A DNA stretch of 16,141 nucleotides, taken from the NCBI GenBank assembly GCA_003505905.1, contig DNXM01000084.1, forward strand, positions 3,051-19,191. The letters are read 5' to 3'. The notes beneath the pieces are model-generated. The model saw only the letters and a program-made list of their open reading frames with translations. It searched no databases and was not told the origin of the DNA. The DNA is from Oscillospiraceae bacterium. GTDB taxonomy: Bacteria; Bacillota; Clostridia; Oscillospirales; Acutalibacteraceae. The position numbers and the translations under genes were made by a program. Below, piece after piece: positions 8,078 through 14,368 of this stretch. How positions within the stretch are numbered: the stretch's first letter is position 1; each line of letters begins with the position of its first letter.

Positions 8078-8112
8078 CATCACTACTTTTGTCCATAGTA
8101 GTGGTGTAAAAT
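8078..8112 (+). promoter_or_regulatory. Inverted repeat with adjoining weak -10-like hexamer upstream of surface protein gene
   Basis: CATCACTACT (8078-8087) and AGTAGTGGTG (8097-8106) form a ten-base inverted repeat with one G-T position and a nine-base spacer. TAAAAT (8107-8112), a five-of-six match to the -10 consensus, follows at once, but no good -35 is found at 15-19 bases. This is what an activator-dependent promoter could look like, with the repeat lying over the -35 area. No T-tract follows on the + strand, so it does not look like a + strand terminator. It could also be a simple mRNA hairpin. Confidence 0.35.
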
Positions 8113-8144
8113 AAAACCATCAAAGGAAAAGAGAGGAAAAAATC

Positions 8145-9644
8145 ATGAAAAAACTGCTTTCTGTGTTGACAACGGTCTGTTTGTTGCTGACCATGCTCGC
8201 ATTCGTGTCCCTTGCGGCACCGAGCGATTATTTCGAAGCCGGCAGCGGCACGGCAGACGACCCTTTTGTCATTGCGAATGAGGATGATTTTATCAATTTC
8301 GCAGAGTCGTTTTATGACGACGAAACTTATGCAGACGCTCACATCCGCCTGGATGCGGATATCACGACCGATTACGAGTATCCGATTGCCAGCACAGGCG
8401 TTCCGTTTGAGGGCATTTTTGACGGCAACGGCAAAACACTGACCTTCACTTCCGAATATTTTGTCGGAGCATTCGACGAAATCTCGGGTGCAACCGTGAA
8501 GAATTTGACGGTTGTCGGTGATGTTTCGGTGAAAGACGGTCAGCACGACACCATCGGCGGTATCGTCGGCACGGCAACGGATAATTCCGTTATCGGCAAT
8601 TGCGTGTTCCGAGGCTCTGTCAGCAACACCAACTCCGGCTCGAATTACTTTGCCGGCATCTGTGCTTATGCTTCCGACGGCATCACGATTGAAAACTGCG
8701 TGAACTATGCCGACATCAATTCCAAGGGCAGCTACACAGCAGGTATTCTCGGATACTTTACCAACGGCACGGTGACGGTGAACGATTGCTTTAACTACGG
8801 CGATATTTCCGGTAATATGTATATTGCCGGCATCATCGGCAATGTGTATGAGGCAGGCGCCGATGTTAATCACTGCGTCAACGGCGGCAGCATCACCGCA
8901 AGCCTGTATGCGGGCGGTATTATGAACTTCTATGCTCCCAATAACACCTTGGGCGCAAACATCACCAACTGCATCAATCGCGGTGCTGTTACGGCTTCGG
9001 CAAACAACGGCTACAGCGGCGGTATTGTTGCGTTTTCCGTCAGCTATGCGGCAAATGTAAAAATCTGCAACTGCGCCAACTACGGTGCGGTTTCGGGCAA
9101 CTCCAGAAAGGGCGGCGTTTTGGCTTATTGGAGCGGTCGAGGCAGAGTTTCGTTCGTGATGCAAAACTGCTTCAACGGCGGCAGTGTGACCGGCAGTTAT
9201 AACGGCGCTTTGATTGGTTATTATGACGGCAACACGGTGGACGATGTTTCAAGCAACTATTACGATTCGTCCAAGTGCTCCACGCCTTTTTATGAAAAGG
9301 CTGATGTGAATCCGAATGCGGAGGCGATTACGGGCAACGATATTGCGACAACAGCGGTTGGCAAGCTCAACGCAAATATCTCCTCCTTGGGCAAGGTTTC
9401 CACTTGGCTGCAGTGGTCGGTCGGTTATGCCGACAACAACGGTGTTGCTCACAAAAACTCCGCCGGCGGTTATTCCGCACAGGCCGCTTTTGAGCAGGAC
9501 CTTGCTTCCGAAGGTTCTCCCAACGGTGCGGCATCCGTGCTGTCGGAAGGTTCGCTGTGGATTATCATTGCCATTGCGGTGGTTGCCATCGGCGCTGTTG
9601 CGGCATTGGTGATTGTGCGCAAGAAAAAGACTGCGGCAAAATAA
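8145..9644 (+). CDS. Secreted GLUG-type beta-helix repeat surface protein with C-terminal membrane anchor
   Basis: 499 residues. It has a clear Sec signal peptide (K-K start, hydrophobic core to about 23, likely cleavage near A24/A25) and a typical extracellular beginning: G-T-A-D-D-P-F-V-I, an L-D-A-D-I-T-T segment and F-E-G-I-F-D-G-N-G-K-T-L. Seven degenerate repeats (about residues 152-360) follow, then a ~100-residue spacer, a membrane helix (about 469-492) and a short basic R-K-K-K tail. There is no LPXTG motif, so it is held by the membrane rather than by sortase. The repeats resemble GLUG/pectin-lyase-like beta-solenoids found in adhesins and carbohydrate-binding surface proteins. A ribosome site GAGAGG (8131-8136) lies eight bases before the ATG. 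Ligand and role are unknown; adhesion or glycan contact is inference. Its position behind a two-component system suggests regulated expression. Confidence 0.87.
   Translation: MKKLLSVLTTVCLLLTMLAFVSLAAPSDYFEAGSGTADDPFVIANEDDFINFAESFYDDETYADAHIRLDADITTDYEYPIASTGVPFEGIFDGNGKTLTFTSEYFVGAFDEISGATVKNLTVVGDVSVKDGQHDTIGGIVGTATDNSVIGNCVFRGSVSNTNSGSNYFAGICAYASDGITIENCVNYADINSKGSYTAGILGYFTNGTVTVNDCFNYGDISGNMYIAGIIGNVYEAGADVNHCVNGGSITASLYAGGIMNFYAPNNTLGANITNCINRGAVTASANNGYSGGIVAFSVSYAANVKICNCANYGAVSGNSRKGGVLAYWSGRGRVSFVMQNCFNGGSVTGSYNGALIGYYDGNTVDDVSSNYYDSSKCSTPFYEKADVNPNAEAITGNDIATTAVGKLNANISSLGKVSTWLQWSVGYADNNGVAHKNSAGGYSAQAAFEQDLASEGSPNGAASVLSEGSLWIIIAIAVVAIGAVAALVIVRKKKTAAK
8598..9224 (+). repeat. 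Seven degenerate ~22-30 residue repeats within the surface protein
   Basis: Each unit begins (N/D/H)-C-(V/F/I/A)-x-x-(G/A)-x-(V/I) and ends in (A/G)-G-(I/V)-x or a close variant. First residues read N-C-V-F-R-G, N-C-V-N-Y-A, D-C-F-N-Y-G, H-C-V-N-G-G, N-C-I-N-R-G, N-C-A-N-Y-G and N-C-F-N-G-G. The cysteine is kept in all seven, which would stack as a ladder on one face of a beta-solenoid. At the DNA level the copies differ, so this is an old protein repeat and not a recent tandem duplication. Confidence 0.8.
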
Positions 9645-9660
9645 AACAAAAAACATCATC

Positions 9661-9702
9661 GGTTTACGGCAGGGGAAACACCCCCGCCGTTAACCTGTTT
9701 TT
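9661..9702 (+). terminator. Hairpin terminator after the surface protein gene
   Basis: A 15-base stem with two mismatches (9661-9675 paired with 9681-9695, loop AAACA) is rich in GC near the loop and is followed by TG and five T. It fits a rho-independent terminator sixteen bases after the surface protein stop. It ends directly at the GGAGG site of the next gene, so read-through or attenuation may supply downstream expression. Confidence 0.75.
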
Positions 9703-9707
9703 GGAGG
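9703..9707 (+). promoter_or_regulatory. Ribosome binding site unusually far from the next ATG
   Basis: GGAGG lies sixteen bases before ATG 9724, beyond the usual 5-10. Only non-standard codons (ATT 9709, CTT 9712, ACG 9715) lie in frame at a better distance. The start of the next gene is therefore uncertain, or its translation is weak. Confidence 0.45.
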
Positions 9708-9723
9708 AATTCTTACGCAAGAA

Positions 9724-10377
9724 ATGATTTTTTACCTGCTGTCGTTTGTTATTGCAGGTGCGGCATTTGCCTTTGGCGTAGCACGGCTGTTCCGAAAAAA
9801 GAAGCCGCTTTATTTTCAGCTTTTGGTTTGCGCAGTCGGTTGCTTTGCCATTCGCCAGCTGTTCGATGTTGTGTCCTATTTTTGCGGCGGCTTTGCCTAT
9901 GAGTTCAACATCGGTATGCTCGGCATTTTCGGCTGTGTGTTCTTTTTGCTTTCTGCAAATTACGGTCAGCTTGACCGCATTGTTGATGACGGAAGCGATG
10001 TGAACAAGCGTGCAAAAACCGTTGCGTGGGCGGCTCCCGCCGTTCTTGCTGTTATTATCGTCGGCGTCTTTTTGGCGTGGAAGGACCGTGAGCTTGTCAA
10101 CGCCGTGCTTTGGGTGATTATGCTGGTTCCCGCAATTCCCGCATCCTATTTTAATTGGAAGCACTTGATTATGCCGATGGATGATTTCGGCTTTTTGCGT
10201 GCAACAAGGGTTTGCAATGTGATTGCGTTTTCGTTTTATCTTGTTACGGCGTTTTCGGTTATCAGCCTTGCCGAACACTTGGTTGTGCTTTCTTATGCGG
10301 CGAATGTTGTTATGTCCCTGTTGATGTTCGCTTTGGCATTTTTTGCGGATAAGGGGGCGAAGCAATGGGGAATCTGA
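9724..10377 (+). CDS. Unrecognised membrane protein with about seven helices
   Basis: 217 residues that I cannot assign to a family. Hydrophobic segments fall near residues 3-20, 31-52, 60-78, 101-119, 125-141, 163-181 and 184-207, with short charged loops (R-K-K-K after the first, a D-D-G-S-D-V-N-K-R loop after the third). The C-terminus is short, and I see no enzymatic motif or large soluble domain. The gene overlaps the PrsW-family gene by 13 bases (10365-10377), which argues for joint translation and a shared job: a partner, regulator or substrate-presenting subunit of the protease (inference). The ATG at 9724 has only a distant ribosome site, so the true start may be slightly different. 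Confidence 0.7.
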   Translation: MIFYLLSFVIAGAAFAFGVARLFRKKKPLYFQLLVCAVGCFAIRQLFDVVSYFCGGFAYEFNIGMLGIFGCVFFLLSANYGQLDRIVDDGSDVNKRAKTVAWAAPAVLAVIIVGVFLAWKDRELVNAVLWVIMLVPAIPASYFNWKHLIMPMDDFGFLRATRVCNVIAFSFYLVTAFSVISLAEHLVVLSYAANVVMSLLMFALAFFADKGAKQWGI

Positions 10378-10991
10378 ATTTGATTTTGTTCATCAGTATT
10401 GTTGCACCGCTGGCAATGATGCTGTTGATTTACAAGGGCAAGTCGAGAACATCGCTGTTGTTTTTGCTCTTGGGCATTTTGGTTTGTCTGTTCTGCGGTG
10501 AGTTCAGCAGTCTTGTTATGCAGCAGCTTCCGTTTGACCGCCGTTTTTTCACGGTTAATTTCACACCGTTGTTTGAAGAAATTTTTAAAGCGTTTCCGAT
10601 TTTGGTCTATTCGTTTTTGTATAAGCCAAAACGACAAACGCTGTTTGAAAGCTCCATTGCCGTGGGCGTCGGCTTCGCCATTTTGGAAAACGCTTTTATT
10701 TTGGCGAGCGACATTTCACAGGTTTCCATCCTGCTGGCTTTAATCCGCGGGTTCGGTTCGGGTATGATGCACGGCGTTTGCACCTTGGCGGTCGGTTACG
10801 GCATGACCTTTGTCTACAAGCGCAGAAAGCTGTTTTACACGGGCACAACGGCCTTGCTCTCGGCGGCGATTATTTACCACTCTGTCTATAATAATCTGGT
10901 GCAGTCGGAATACCAAATTATCGGTTTCCTGCTTCCGATTGTTACCTTTCTGCCGTTGGTTGCCGTTTTGCGCAAAAAAGGCATTATCTGA
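10365..10991 (+). CDS. PrsW-family intramembrane metalloprotease
   Basis: 208 residues and about six to seven membrane helices, as in PrsW, a relative of the CAAX/CPBP protease clan. The active-site set is visible: E71-E72-x-x-K75, F-A-I-L-E108-N, M-M-H136-G and Y-H172-S-V-Y-N-N. In Bacillus subtilis PrsW cuts the anti-sigma factor RsiW and releases SigW. No sigma or anti-sigma gene is seen in this window, so the substrate here is unknown. Candidates in reach are the neighbouring seven-helix protein and the membrane-anchored surface protein upstream (inference). It starts inside the end of the preceding gene with a G-rich ribosome site just upstream, and is followed by a hairpin terminator. 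Confidence 0.87.
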   Translation: MGNLNLILFISIVAPLAMMLLIYKGKSRTSLLFLLLGILVCLFCGEFSSLVMQQLPFDRRFFTVNFTPLFEEIFKAFPILVYSFLYKPKRQTLFESSIAVGVGFAILENAFILASDISQVSILLALIRGFGSGMMHGVCTLAVGYGMTFVYKRRKLFYTGTTALLSAAIIYHSVYNNLVQSEYQIIGFLLPIVTFLPLVAVLRKKGII

Positions 10992-10998
10992 TTTTTCG

Positions 10999-11035
10999 GC
11001 CTTCTCCTTTTTATCGAGGGGAAGGCTTCGCTTTT
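10999..11035 (+). terminator. Hairpin terminator after the PrsW-family gene
   Basis: GCCTTCTCC (10999-11007) pairs with GGGGAAGGC (11018-11026) with one wobble and a ten-base loop. The tail is TTCGCTTTT, with a short T run only, so termination may be partial. A strong promoter follows within about 45 bases, which supports a transcription-unit boundary here. Confidence 0.65.
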
Positions 11036-11077
11036 GCACCAAATTTCAGGGAAACCAAACGAATTTGCAGGAAAGAC

Positions 11078-11106
11078 TTGACATCATATATTATAAAAAT
11101 TATAAT
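11078..11106 (+). promoter_or_regulatory. Perfect consensus sigma-A promoter
   Basis: TTGACA at 11078-11083 and TATAAT at 11101-11106 are exact consensus boxes separated by exactly 17 bases of AT-rich DNA. Transcription should start near 11113, leaving a leader of about 24 bases before the ATG at 11137 with its GAGGTGAGG ribosome site (11126-11134). It would drive the ABC transporter, DUF1854 and DarA genes. Confidence 0.92.
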
Positions 11107-11136
11107 ACGGGCGAAATGATTTTGTGAGGTGAGGGA

Positions 11137-11625
11137 ATGCGAAAGATTATCACAAATTTGCCGCTGCCCGAACCGATTGAAAAGCGGGCTCCCGAGCTGT
11201 TTGCTTCGGATGAGCGGCTGTTCAATTTGGTCGGCGATTTTACGCTGTCAAGGCGTTACGGGGCGTCAGCCATTTTGTTCGGTAAAAAGGGCTTGTTTGC
11301 GTTTGCCGATGAAAAATCCGACCCGATTTATGTGGCATACGATGAGGTAAAAGAGGCTCTTGTCAAGCGGATGTACGGCAGTGCCTATTTTGCCATTGAA
11401 AAAAGACGGAAAAAAGTGCAAGCTCATCCGTTTCACCTATGCGGCGGCAAGCGTTGCCGAAGCGGCGGCGGAATTTGTCAACACGACCGTGGAAAAGGGC
11501 TTTTGCGAAGAGGCTGTTTACGGCGTGGAAAACACGGTGATGCACTTGCGCTCGTTCTGCCCGAAGTGCGGGCGGAAATTGCCAAACCCCGATGCCGAGT
11601 GTTTGAACTGCAAGGGCAAGGGTAA
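11137..11625 (+). CDS. N-terminal domain of ABC exporter, frame-disrupted (real coding to about 11400)
   Basis: This frame starts at an ATG with a strong ribosome site just behind the consensus promoter. Residues 1-88 (to A-Y-F-A-I-E) look like a genuine domain, with L-F-N-L-V-G-D-F and A-I-L-F-G-K-K-G-L-F-A-F strands. I only loosely associate it with N-terminal domains of some clostridial ABC exporters. After a run of six A at 11399-11404 the frame turns into arginine/glycine-rich sequence typical of out-of-frame reading, and it stops at TAA 11623-11625. The matching sequence (D-G-K-K-C-K-L-I-R-F-T-Y) continues in the frame one base over. Removing one A from the run would give one protein of 748 residues ending at 13384. 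It may be a true mutation, a sequencing error in the A run, or a split gene. Confidence 0.7.
   Translation: MRKIITNLPLPEPIEKRAPELFASDERLFNLVGDFTLSRRYGASAILFGKKGLFAFADEKSDPIYVAYDEVKEALVKRMYGSAYFAIEKRRKKVQAHPFHLCGGKRCRSGGGICQHDRGKGLLRRGCLRRGKHGDALALVLPEVRAEIAKPRCRVFELQGQG
11399..11404 (+). other. Frameshift point in a run of six A
   Basis: Coding passes from the first frame to the next one at or very near this A run; a second six-A run at 11410-11415 is an alternative. The shift needed is +1 (skip one base), not the -1 of common programmed slippery sites. Losing one A at the first run restores A-I-E-K-D-G-K-K-C-K-L-I with no odd residues. Confidence 0.75.
11558..11604 (+). other. Zinc-ribbon coding segment
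   Basis: In the downstream frame this segment encodes C-P-K-C-G-R-K-L-P-N-P-D-A-E-C-L-N-C, a two-pair CxxC zinc ribbon linking the N-terminal domain to the membrane part of the exporter. It stays intact on the DNA but is lost from both products if translation stops at 11625 and restarts at 11627. Confidence 0.75.
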
Positions 11626-11629
11626 AATG
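11612..11629 (+). promoter_or_regulatory. Possible translation restart site within the split exporter gene
   Basis: AAGGGCAAGGG (11612-11622) precedes the TAA stop of the upstream frame (11623-11625), and one base later ATG 11627 opens the downstream frame. The spacing of about five bases from the purine tract and the adjacent stop suit reinitiation. Confidence 0.45.
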
Positions 11630-13384
11630 ATTTCCAAGTTTGCCGGCTACGCCAAGCCGTATAAAATGCAGCTGCTCGCCTGTATGGTGCTGTCGGTTTT
11701 CACAACGGGAATGTCCCTTGTGCCGCCCTACATCACGGGCTACATGGTCGACAAGGTTTTGCCCGGCAAGGACCTGGGGCTGCTGTATAAGGCAATTTTG
11801 ATTTTGCTTGCGGTGTACGCCCTGCAATACACGGTGACGGCGTTTCGCAGTTATTTGCTCCGCCTGACGGGCGACCGCATTGTGGTCGGCTTGAAGAAAG
11901 ATATTTACGCAAAAGCGCAGTATTTGCCGTTGAGCTTTTACGACAAAACATCCACGGGTTCGGTCATTAACCGCATCAATTCCGACACCTCCGCCATTCA
12001 AAATTTCGTCATGAAAATCACGCAGGAGGCGGTCGTTCAGTTTTTGACGATGGTCGGTATCTTGGTGATTATGGCGAGCTTGAATTGGAAGCTGACGCTG
12101 TTTTCGCTCGTTCCGATTCCGCTTGTCGCCGTTATCGGCAGAACCTTCGGCAAAAAAATCGGCCCGATGTATATGCGTCTGTGGCGCAGAAGCTCGGCGA
12201 TTTCGGGCTTGCTCACCGACACCATTCCCGGCATTCGCATCATCAAGGCTTTCACAAACGAAAAGAAAGCCGTGAAAAACTTTGATGCCTATTGCGATGA
12301 GTGGATGCGGGAAGACAAGCGTGTGTCAAAGGTGGCGGGCATCTTCCCGGCGGCGATGACCTTTTTGGTCACCTGCGGTACGCTGATTATTTGGTTTGCC
12401 GGCGGCAATTCCATTATTTCGGGTGAAAACGGCTTTACGGTCGGCTTGCTCGTGTCGTTTATTTCTTACGCCAGTATGTTCTATACACCCGTCAACTTCT
12501 TTGCCAATTTCTCCGATACCTACAAAAATACCGTGGCATCGGCGGAAAAGATTTTGGACATTATCGACGCCGAGCCGGAGCACGATTTCGGCTGCGGTCA
12601 TGTGCCCGAACGCTTGGAGGGACGCATCGAGTTTAAGAATGTCAACTTTTCCTTTGACCGCTCGAAAAAGGTGCTTTCCGATATCAACCTGACCATTGAG
12701 CCGGGCGATGTGGTCGGCATTGTCGGCACAACCGGCTCGGGCAAATCGACGCTCATCAATTTGATTATGCGCTACTACGACGATTACGACGGCGAAATTT
12801 TGGTGGACGGTCAAAATTTGAAGGAAATCGACTTAAAATATTACCGTGAGCAAATCGGCTTTGTTCAGCAGGAGCCGTTGATGTTCAAGGACACGATTTT
12901 TAACAACATTGCTTACGGGTCGGCGAATGTTCACACCGAGCAGGTGCTGCGTGCGGCGGATATCGCCAACGCACACGGCTTTATTTCCCGTTTGCCCGAT
13001 GCGTATGACACGGTGTTGGGCGAGCGTGGTGTCGGTCTTTCGGGCGGCGAAAAACAGCGTGTGTCCATTGCCCGTGCCGTGATGAAAAATCCGTCTATTT
13101 TGATTTTGGACGAAGCCACGGCTGCGGTTGACTCCGAAACGGAAAAGCTCATTCAAGAGGCGATTGAGCGATTGATTCGAGGGCGCACAACGCTGATGAT
13201 TGCGCACCGCCTGTCCACTTTGCGCAAGGCGAACAAAATCGTCGTTGTCGACAAGGGCGAAATCATTGAATGCGGTACGCCGCAGGAATTGCTTGACAAA
13301 AAGGGCAAATATTATAAGTTGGTGGAAATTCAGTCCATGGGCGAACAGCTCCGGGCGCAAAAAGAAGCCGAACGCTTTGAATAA
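11627..13384 (+). CDS. ABC exporter half-transporter: transmembrane domain plus ATPase (MsbA/BmrA-like)
   Basis: From ATG 11627 this gives 585 residues, the normal size of an MsbA/BmrA-type half-transporter that works as a dimer to export lipids, drugs or peptides. The same frame is open from about 11360, so the ancestral protein also carried the N-terminal domain and zinc ribbon upstream. The transmembrane domain (six helices, about residues 10-310) is followed by an ATPase with Walker A G-T-T-G-S-G-K-S-T (12725-12751), Q-loop V-Q-Q-E-P, signature L-S-G-G-E-K-Q-R (13037-13060), Walker B I-L-I-L-D-E-A and H-loop A-H-R-L-S-T. All catalytic elements are present, so the main part is probably functional if translated. 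I prefer ATG 11627 over a TTG at 11360, which has no good ribosome site and would begin inside the upstream domain. The DUF1854 gene follows after 14 bases. The substrate is unknown. Confidence 0.88.
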   Translation: MISKFAGYAKPYKMQLLACMVLSVFTTGMSLVPPYITGYMVDKVLPGKDLGLLYKAILILLAVYALQYTVTAFRSYLLRLTGDRIVVGLKKDIYAKAQYLPLSFYDKTSTGSVINRINSDTSAIQNFVMKITQEAVVQFLTMVGILVIMASLNWKLTLFSLVPIPLVAVIGRTFGKKIGPMYMRLWRRSSAISGLLTDTIPGIRIIKAFTNEKKAVKNFDAYCDEWMREDKRVSKVAGIFPAAMTFLVTCGTLIIWFAGGNSIISGENGFTVGLLVSFISYASMFYTPVNFFANFSDTYKNTVASAEKILDIIDAEPEHDFGCGHVPERLEGRIEFKNVNFSFDRSKKVLSDINLTIEPGDVVGIVGTTGSGKSTLINLIMRYYDDYDGEILVDGQNLKEIDLKYYREQIGFVQQEPLMFKDTIFNNIAYGSANVHTEQVLRAADIANAHGFISRLPDAYDTVLGERGVGLSGGEKQRVSIARAVMKNPSILILDEATAAVDSETEKLIQEAIERLIRGRTTLMIAHRLSTLRKANKIVVVDKGEIIECGTPQELLDKKGKYYKLVEIQSMGEQLRAQKEAERFE

Positions 13385-13398
13385 GGAGGGAAAGAGCC

Positions 13399-13887
13399 GT
13401 GATTCAATACATTGACGGACCGGAAATTAAAATCACCGAAAACGATGGGATTTTCGTGGATGCCGAGTTTTTTCATACAGGTGAAAAGCTGACAAACTTG
13501 GAAGTGCACCGCTTGTTCCCCAAGTCCGGCGGAAACCACTATTTGGTTTTGCTCGATGAGGATGGCGAGCAACGGGCGATTATTCGTGATGCCGAACAGC
13601 TGATGCCCGAATCCAAGGAGGTTGTGATTCGAGCACTCAAGGAATACTACACCATGCCCCGTATCACAAAAATTCAGAAGATGACGGAAAAGTTCCTCAT
13701 TTGGATGTGGACGGTGGAAACCGACCGAGGTGTGATTACCTTTGAAATCCGCAACCATATGGCAAGCATTAAGCCGCTGTACGACGGGCGTGTTTTAATT
13801 AAAGACGCTAACGACAACCGCTATGAGGTGCTTGATTACCGCAAGCTGGACATGAAGAGCCGTAAGATGCTCGAACCGAAATTATAA
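13399..13887 (+). CDS. DUF1854 family protein
   Basis: 162 residues, matching in length and character the DUF1854 family (PF08909), small soluble proteins usually coded beside an ABC exporter. Recognisable parts are V-H-R-L-F-P near residue 40, I-I-R-D-A-E-Q-L, W-M-W-T-V-E-T-D-R-G and a C-terminal I-K-D-A-N-D-N-R-Y-E-V stretch. Some relatives are annotated next to cyanophycin genes, but no cyanophycin gene is present here, so that link should not be carried over. The GTG start at 13399 is set by AAGGAGGG at 13383-13390, eight bases upstream. The ribosome site overlaps the exporter stop, so the two are co-translated, and a role as cytosolic partner of the exporter is the simplest inference. 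Its biochemical activity is not known. Confidence 0.87.
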   Translation: MIQYIDGPEIKITENDGIFVDAEFFHTGEKLTNLEVHRLFPKSGGNHYLVLLDEDGEQRAIIRDAEQLMPESKEVVIRALKEYYTMPRITKIQKMTEKFLIWMWTVETDRGVITFEIRNHMASIKPLYDGRVLIKDANDNRYEVLDYRKLDMKSRKMLEPKL

Positions 13888-13901
13888 GAGGAGAATGAAC
13901 C

Positions 13902-14228
13902 ATGAAACTGATTATTGCGATTGTAAATAACGAGGATTCCGCTGTTGTTGCGGCAGCTTTGACGAAAGAGAATTTCACCGTCACCAAGCTTTCCACCACG
14001 GGCGGCTTTTTGATGGTGGGCAACACCACCTTTTTAATCGGCACGGAGGAAAGCCGTGTGGCGCTTGCAAAAGACATCATCCAAAAGCATTCCCGAACCC
14101 GTACCCACACCAACACCACTTCAACATCGTTTGGCAGAGGCTTTGCAGAGGGTGCCTTGGAGGACGAGGTCACTGTCGGCGGCGCAACGGTGCTTGTGCT
14201 GAATGTTGAGGACATGGAAAAATATTGA
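13902..14228 (+). CDS. darA: Cyclic-di-AMP receptor (DarA/PstA, PII-like)
   Basis: 108 residues, the family's normal length (PF06153). DarA is a trimeric PII-like protein that binds cyclic-di-AMP, the second messenger for potassium and osmotic balance and cell-wall state in Firmicutes. The hallmark segment is here: V-T-K-L-S-T-T-G-G-F at residues 27-36, then G40-N-T-T-F-L-I-G, and a C-terminal G-G-A-T-V-L-V-L-N-V-E. The region around T28 and G35-N41 lines the ligand pocket in solved homologues (recalled, not checked). The T-R-T-H-T-N-T-T-S-T segment fits the flexible loop that differs between family members. AGAGGAGA just before the ATG gives a good start. It is the last gene of the exporter operon and is followed by a strong terminator. 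Its direct output is not known even in model species. Confidence 0.93.
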   Translation: MKLIIAIVNNEDSAVVAAALTKENFTVTKLSTTGGFLMVGNTTFLIGTEESRVALAKDIIQKHSRTRTHTNTTSTSFGRGFAEGALEDEVTVGGATVLVLNVEDMEKY

Positions 14229-14272
14229 TTTGATTGCCGCTTTTTTGCGAAGAACGGAAACAGAAAATGAAT

Positions 14273-14316
14273 AAGGTGTTTGCACGGAGGAAACCTCGCG
14301 CGCAAACACCTTTTTT
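14273..14316 (+). terminator. Strong terminator at the end of the exporter-darA operon
   Basis: AAGGTGTTTGC (14273-14283) and GCAAACACCTT (14302-14312) form a perfect 11-base stem with a further GAGG/CCTC pairing inside. The run of six T at 14311-14316 completes an intrinsic terminator for the + strand. It stands between convergent genes. Confidence 0.9.
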
Positions 14317-14328
14317 GATGAATTTTGT

Positions 14329-14361
14329 CGGGCATCCGCAGGGACACCCGATAGTTTTTTT
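14329..14361. terminator. Second hairpin between the convergent genes
   Basis: CGGGCATCC (14329-14337) and GGACACCCG (14342-14350) flank a four-base loop. Read on the + strand the stem has two mismatches but a run of seven T follows (14355-14361). Read on the - strand the same two positions are G-U pairs, so the stem is complete, but no clear T run follows. It may serve either side; it begins about 20 bases past the mannosidase stop. Confidence 0.5.
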
Positions 14362-14368
14362 ATTCGGT

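Noticed and set aside
8078..8106. Inverted repeat as a + strand terminator for the two-component genes
   Set aside because: It is followed by TAAAATAAAACC, not a T run. The T run appears only if read on the - strand, where no gene ends.
7929..9164. Long open frame on the - strand opposite the repeat protein (411 codons)
   Set aside because: It lies antisense to a clearly coding repeat gene. Its composition is that of a reverse-complement shadow (A/V/I/R-rich low-complexity), with no ribosome site and no domain.
8598..9224. Repeats as a CRISPR or DNA-level tandem array
   Set aside because: Units differ in DNA sequence and length, keep the reading frame, and show conservation only at the protein level.
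11399..11415. Programmed -1 ribosomal frameshift at the A-rich stretch
   Set aside because: The frame change required is +1 (or -2), and there is no X-XXY-YYZ heptamer with a following structure that would give it. A six-A run is also short for efficient transcript slippage.
11360..11626. TTG at 11360 as the real start of the exporter
   Set aside because: No convincing ribosome site, and the first residues are an out-of-frame reading of the N-terminal domain. The homologous sequence in this frame only begins at about 11400.
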